Source of the DNA: an uncultured Clostridia bacterium
GTDB taxonomy: Bacteria > Bacillota > Clostridia > TANB77 > CAG-508
Assembly (NCBI GenBank): GCA_948528155.1
Contig: CAOSZT010000093.1
Span: 1-8,246 of the forward strand
Direction of reading: 5' to 3'
DNA length: 8,246 nt
The notes beneath the pieces were generated by a model, which was not told the DNA's origin, ran no database searches, and saw nothing but the letters and a program-made list of their open reading frames with translations. A program made the position numbers and the translations under genes. Positions 5,778 through 8,246 of the stretch are shown here, piece by piece (position 1 is the stretch's first letter; the number at the start of each line of letters is the position of its first letter).

Positions 5778-7444
5778 ATGAAACAGCTAGAAAGCGATAA
5801 AATAACAGCTTTATACTGTCGTTTATCAAGAGATGATGAACTTGCAGGAGAAAGCAATAGTATAAAAAATCAAAAATTAATTTTAAGTAAATATGCAGAA
5901 GATAACAAATTTCAAAATATTAGGTTCTTTGTTGATGATGGGTATTCTGGAACTACTTTTACAAGACCTGCCTTTATGGAAATGATGGAACTTGCTGAAA
6001 ATGGAAACATTAGTACAATAATAGTAAAAGACCACTCAAGACTTGGAAGAAATAGACTTGTTGTAGGACAACTTCTTGAAGAAGATTTTGTAAAACTTAA
6101 TATAAGGTATATTGCTATAATGGATAATATTGATAGTAGCAAAGGCTTAAATGACTTCTTGCCTATTCAAGATTGGTTTAATGAAATGCACGCTAAAAAT
6201 ACAAGTCAAAAAGTTAGAGCAGTTCTTAAAAGTAAAGGCGAATCAGGAATTTCACTTGCTAATAATATTCCTTATGGTTATAAAAAAGATGAAAATGATA
6301 AAACGAAATGGATTGTAGATGAAACATCAGCAGAAGTTGTAAAAGAAATATTTAACCTATTTATTCAAGGATATGGAACATGCGAGATTGCTAGAATACT
6401 TAAAGAACGAGAAATAATGACACCAGCTGAATACTTTGTAAGTATAGGAAGAACATTCCCCACTAAAATACAAACATTTAAACACCAATGGAATGCTACA
6501 ACAGTAGCAAGTATTTTAGATAGACAAGAATATATTGGAGATACTGTCAATTTTAAATATACTGTTCGTTCTTATAAAGATAAAACTAAGGTTAATCTTC
6601 CAAAAGAAGAATGGAAAATATTTAAGAATACCCATGAGCCAATTATTGATGAATATACTTGGAACATTGCACAGCAATTAAGAAATAACAGAAAAAAGCC
6701 TACAAGGTCAGGCAAGAAAAGTATTTTTTCAGGATTACTATTTTGTTACGATTGTGGTAAAAAACTATACTTTCAATCACCTGTTACTGACATAAACGCA
6801 AAAGACCATTACAGATGTTCAAGTTATAAGAAAAATATTTCTTTGTGTACTTCACACTGGATTACAGATGAAGTATTGCAAGTTCTTGTTTTAGAAAATA
6901 TACAAAAAGTAGTTTCTTATATGAAAAATTTTGAAGATTTTTTTATAAAAGAACAATTACAAAATCTTCTAAAGATGAACTAAAACAAATCTCTAAAAAT
7001 AAGAAAGAACTTGAACAAGCAAAGAAAAGAATTGTTGAAATTGATAACTTATTTATGCACATTTACGAAGATAATATATCTGGAAAGCTAACAGATGAAA
7101 GATTTAGAAACTTATCTCTTAATTATGATAAAGAACAAAAAGAGTTAAAAACAAAGATTGAACAATTATCAAAGGAAATAGACAATACTGAAAAGAAAAC
7201 TACTGATTTAACACAATTTATATCTAATGTTAAGAAATATACTGAAATAACAGAACTAACACCAGAGATACTAAATGAGTTAATAGAAAAAATATTAATT
7301 CATCAAACAGAAAAAGTTAATGGTAAAAAAATTCAGGAAATAGATATATATTATAGAGGTGTTGGCATAATTTCTTTTCCAGTTAGTTTAGAAGATATGA
7401 CAATGGTAATTGAAAAAATGTTAAACAAAAGAATATCAGCTTAA
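5778..7444 (+). pseudogene. Large serine recombinase, TnpX-like, split by a -1 frameshift
   Basis: The enzyme catalyses site-specific excision and integration through a Ser-DNA intermediate. The start is ATG at 5778 with AAAGGAG 6 nt upstream. The catalytic domain (1-150) has S17 in YCRLSRDD, the VDDGYSGTTF motif (52-61) and DHSRLGRNR (85-93). The recombinase domain (about 160-300) contains NIPYGYKK and YIGDTVNFK. The zinc ribbon uses C323, C326, C347 and C357. The first frame stops after 401 residues at 6981-6983. The C-terminus continues in the -1 frame from 6944 with a coiled coil (KNKKELEQAKKRI) and the DUF4368 signature EDNISGKLTDERF, ending at 7444. Joining both at the T7 run (6938-6944) gives 555 residues, the normal family length. 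It may be inactivated, a sequencing error, or expressed by frameshifting. The 129-aa frame from ATG 7055 is not a separate gene. Confidence 0.85.
6938..6944 (+). other. T7 frameshift site in the recombinase gene
   Basis: Codons run GAT TTT TTT ATA, so the in-frame heptamer is T TTT TTT, a legitimate -1 slippery form. Sliding back one base gives GAT TTT TTT TAT and enters the downstream DUF4368 frame exactly. Without the slip, 12 codons follow before TAA at 6981-6983. Confidence 0.75.
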
Positions 7445-7467
7445 ATATTAAAATAAGCTATTTTATA

Positions 7468-7506
7468 GGGAGAATATTTTAGTGTACTTAACTAAAGCGT
7501 TCTCCC
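7468..7506. repeat. 39-bp dyad, candidate right attachment site
   Basis: GGGAGAA (7468-7474) and TTCTCCC (7500-7506), and inside them TTTAGT (7478-7483) and ACTAAA (7491-7496), are all symmetrical about position 7487. The unpaired centre is GTACTTA (7484-7490). Large serine recombinases bind imperfect dyads of about 30-50 bp, and their gene usually lies next to one end of the element; this dyad begins 24 bp after the recombinase stop. It lacks a T-run. A plain hairpin or bidirectional transcription stop is the alternative. Confidence 0.5.
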
Positions 7507-7510
7507 CTAT

Positions 7511-7535
7511 GAGTTTTGACCTACATTCAAAACTC
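7511..7535. repeat. 9-bp perfect hairpin beside the candidate att site
   Basis: GAGTTTTGA (7511-7519) pairs perfectly with TCAAAACTC (7527-7535) across the 7-nt loop CCTACAT. It is followed by GGGGGC rather than a T-run, so it is a poor terminator for the recombinase transcript. It may belong to the element end or to the host flank. Confidence 0.6.
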
Positions 7536-7568
7536 GGGGGCTCTGCGAAACAACTACTTCCTGAAAAC

Positions 7569-7599
7569 AAAAAATACCATCCTTTTCAGAATGATATTT
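7569..7599 (-). terminator. Factor-independent terminator of the tRNA operon
   Basis: On the minus strand AAATATCATTC (7599-7589) pairs with GGATGGTAT and following T residues (7582-7574 onward) around the loop TGAAAA, followed by a T6 run. Two of the pairs are G-U, which work only in the minus-strand transcript and so show the direction. It lies 40 bp past the 3' end of tRNA-Phe. Confidence 0.75.
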
Positions 7600-7606
7600 A
7601 TATCCA

Positions 7607-7630
7607 TCTGTTCAATTTATTTCGAACAGA
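7607..7630. repeat. 7-bp hairpin just downstream of tRNA-Phe
   Basis: TCTGTTC (7607-7613) and GAACAGA (7624-7630) enclose a 10-nt loop. In the tRNA transcript this lies between the tRNA-Phe CCA and the terminator. It may help 3'-trailer processing or simply be part of the terminator region. Confidence 0.5.
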
Positions 7631-7638
7631 AACGTCGT

Positions 7639-7714
7639 TGGTGCCTTCACCTGGAATCGAACCAGGGACACAAGGATTTTCAGTCCTTTGCTCTACCAAC
7701 TGAGCTATAAAGGC
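7639..7714 (-). tRNA. tRNA-Phe (GAA)
   Basis: A 76-nt cloverleaf with acceptor GCCTTTA/TGAAGGC, discriminator A and encoded CCA. The D arm is AGCTCAGTTGGTAGAGC, the anticodon loop CTGAAAA gives GAA, and the T loop is GGTTCGATTCC. It is third and last in the operon. The mobile element lies past its 3' end beyond the terminator and does not interrupt or rebuild the gene. Confidence 0.97.
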
Positions 7715-7758
7715 AAATAGATAAATATTAAGTAAAAACTAAATTATAATAAAAAAAA

Positions 7759-7835
7759 TGGCGACCTGGAACGGGCTCGAACCGTCGACCTCTAGCGTGA
7801 CAGGCTAGCGTTCTAACCAACTGAACTACCAGGCC
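7759..7835 (-). tRNA. tRNA-Asp (GTC)
   Basis: A 77-nt cloverleaf with acceptor GGCCTGG/CCAGGTC (one G-U), discriminator G as expected for tRNA-Asp, and encoded CCA. The anticodon loop CTGTCAC gives GTC, and the T arm contains GGTTCGAGCC. It is the middle gene of the operon, 44 nt from tRNA-Phe and 9 nt from tRNA-Val. Confidence 0.97.
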
Positions 7836-7844
7836 GTAAAAGAA

Positions 7845-7920
7845 TGGTGGTCGTTATAGGGCTCGAACCTATGACCCCCTGCTTGTAAGGCAGATGCTCT
7901 CCCAGCTGAGCTAAACGACC
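7845..7920 (-). tRNA. tRNA-Val (TAC)
   Basis: A 76-nt cloverleaf with perfect acceptor GGTCGTT/AACGACC, discriminator A and encoded CCA. The anticodon loop CTTACAA gives TAC, and the T loop is GGTTCGAGCCC. It is the first gene of the operon, starting about 14 nt after the predicted transcription start. Confidence 0.97.
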
Positions 7921-7940
7921 ATGTCCTTTCGACATTGAAT

Positions 7941-7969
7941 AGTATATAAGATTTATAAAAAAATGTCAA
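7941..7969 (-). promoter_or_regulatory. Strong promoter of the tRNA operon
   Basis: On the minus strand -35 TTGACA (7969-7964), a 17-bp spacer and -10 TATACT (7946-7941). Near-consensus boxes and a very short 5' leader before tRNA-Val are typical of stable RNA operons. Confidence 0.9.
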
Positions 7970-8116
7970 TACTTTTTTTCAAATTTATTAAAAATTTTGT
8001 TACAAGACAATATTTTTTTATAGAAAAATACTCAAAAAGCCTATATATAAGCTTTCTGATGGCTATTAATATGAAAAAGAATTATAAGTAACAAAAACTT
8101 TTTTTAAATTATTGTA

Positions 8117-8145
8117 TTAACTTGATTTTAACAAAAAAGTATAAT
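8117..8145 (+). promoter_or_regulatory. Candidate promoter for the gene beyond the right edge
   Basis: A perfect -10 TATAAT (8140-8145) lies 17 bp after a weak -35 TTAACT (8117-8122). The leader to the ribosome site would be about 90 nt. AT-rich context makes chance matches common. Confidence 0.4.
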
Positions 8146-8241
8146 AATATGTATATAGATTTACATATATTTTATAAATGTTTATTGATATTTTATAAAA
8201 CATAATTAATTTTAACAAGTAAATAACATATAAATATATGT

Positions 8242-8246
8242 AGGAG
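8242..8246 (+). promoter_or_regulatory. Ribosome site at the window edge
   Basis: AGGAG are the last five bases, after an AT-only stretch, at the distance expected for a start codon a few bases outside the window. This indicates a plus-strand gene whose identity cannot be seen. Confidence 0.5.

Larger units (their letters stand above)
3507..7490 (+). mobile_element. Small integrative mobilizable element, Tn4451-like, without visible cargo
   Basis: The unit comprises a folded leader with probable oriT, a MobV relaxase, a TnpW-like small gene and a TnpX-like large serine recombinase. Known Tn4451/Tn4453 elements carry the same three protein types plus accessory and catP genes; none of those extra genes is present here. 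The boundaries are inferred from the shared heptamer GTACTTA (3507-3513 and 7484-7490), the right copy being the centre of a 39-bp dyad. Real limits could differ by tens of bases. The recombinase is frameshifted, so autonomous movement is uncertain. Confidence 0.65.
7970..8246. other. AT-rich intergenic region between divergent transcripts
   Basis: No open frame of note, no RNA gene and no long repeat is visible here. It separates the minus-strand tRNA operon from a plus-strand gene that must begin just beyond the window edge. It contains the candidate promoter at 8117-8145 and ends with a ribosome site. Confidence 0.6.

Noticed and set aside
7055..7444. A 129-codon frame as an independent gene.
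   Set aside because: The same frame is open back to about 6944, the upstream residues continue the recombinase coiled coil, and the ATG at 7055 lies inside the DUF4368 region without a ribosome site.
7482..7710. Two overlapping plus-strand open frames of 73 and 64 codons.
   Set aside because: They read antisense through the tRNA-Phe gene and terminator; the PGIEPGTQGF-type ending is the familiar spurious translation of a tRNA complement.
7600..7714. Integration of the element into the tRNA-Phe gene.
   Set aside because: The tRNA is complete with CCA, its terminator lies between it and the element, and no duplicated tRNA end is seen near 3500. Serine recombinases of this type do not usually target tRNA ends.

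Overview
The window is low-GC DNA with Shine-Dalgarno sites (AAGGAGG, GAGGAGG), sigma-A type promoters (TTGACA-17-TATAAA; TTGACA-17-TATACT), TGA used as a stop, and three tRNA genes that encode their CCA ends. This fits a low-GC Firmicute, most likely a clostridial or related gut lineage. I cannot name the species from the sequence.

Layout. (1) At 1-896 lies a broken insertion sequence on the minus strand. It is the N-terminal ~250 residues of an IS256/Mutator-family transposase, whose reading frame runs into unrelated DNA carrying two 20-bp direct repeats, probably the end of a second inserted element. (2) At 935-3331 lies a minus-strand pair: a 694-residue protein with N-terminal helical repeats and a transglutaminase-like Cys-His-Asp domain, followed by a 74-residue protein of unknown function. 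The two look translationally coupled (ATGA) if the large gene carries a +1-nt indel close to its stop. (3) At about 3500-7490 lies a small integrative mobilizable element resembling the Tn4451 group. It has a strong promoter, a ~600-nt leader packed with consecutive hairpins (probable oriT and possibly other origin or RNA functions), a MobV relaxase, a TnpW-like small protein, and a large serine recombinase (TnpX-like, DUF4368 C-terminus). The recombinase is split by a frameshift at T7. No cargo gene is visible. (4) At 7569-7969 lies a minus-strand tRNA operon Val(TAC)-Asp(GTC)-Phe(GAA), with a strong promoter and a factor-independent terminator. (5) At 7970-8246 lies AT-rich intergenic DNA that ends in an AGGAG ribosome site for a plus-strand gene just outside the window.

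How the parts work together. The relaxase would nick the element at an oriT in its own leader and use another element's transfer machinery. The serine recombinase would excise and integrate the element. A 39-bp dyad directly after the recombinase gene has GTACTTA at its exact centre, and the same heptamer occurs just after the -10 box of the leader promoter. I propose these as the two attachment-site cores; this is inference. The transglutaminase-like pair and the tRNA operon are probably host genes flanking the element.

The most notable material is the densely folded leader at 3501-4121, the recombinase frameshift on an in-frame T TTT TTT heptamer, the symmetrical candidate att site, and the transglutaminase-like/small-protein pair with its displaced C-terminal reading frame.
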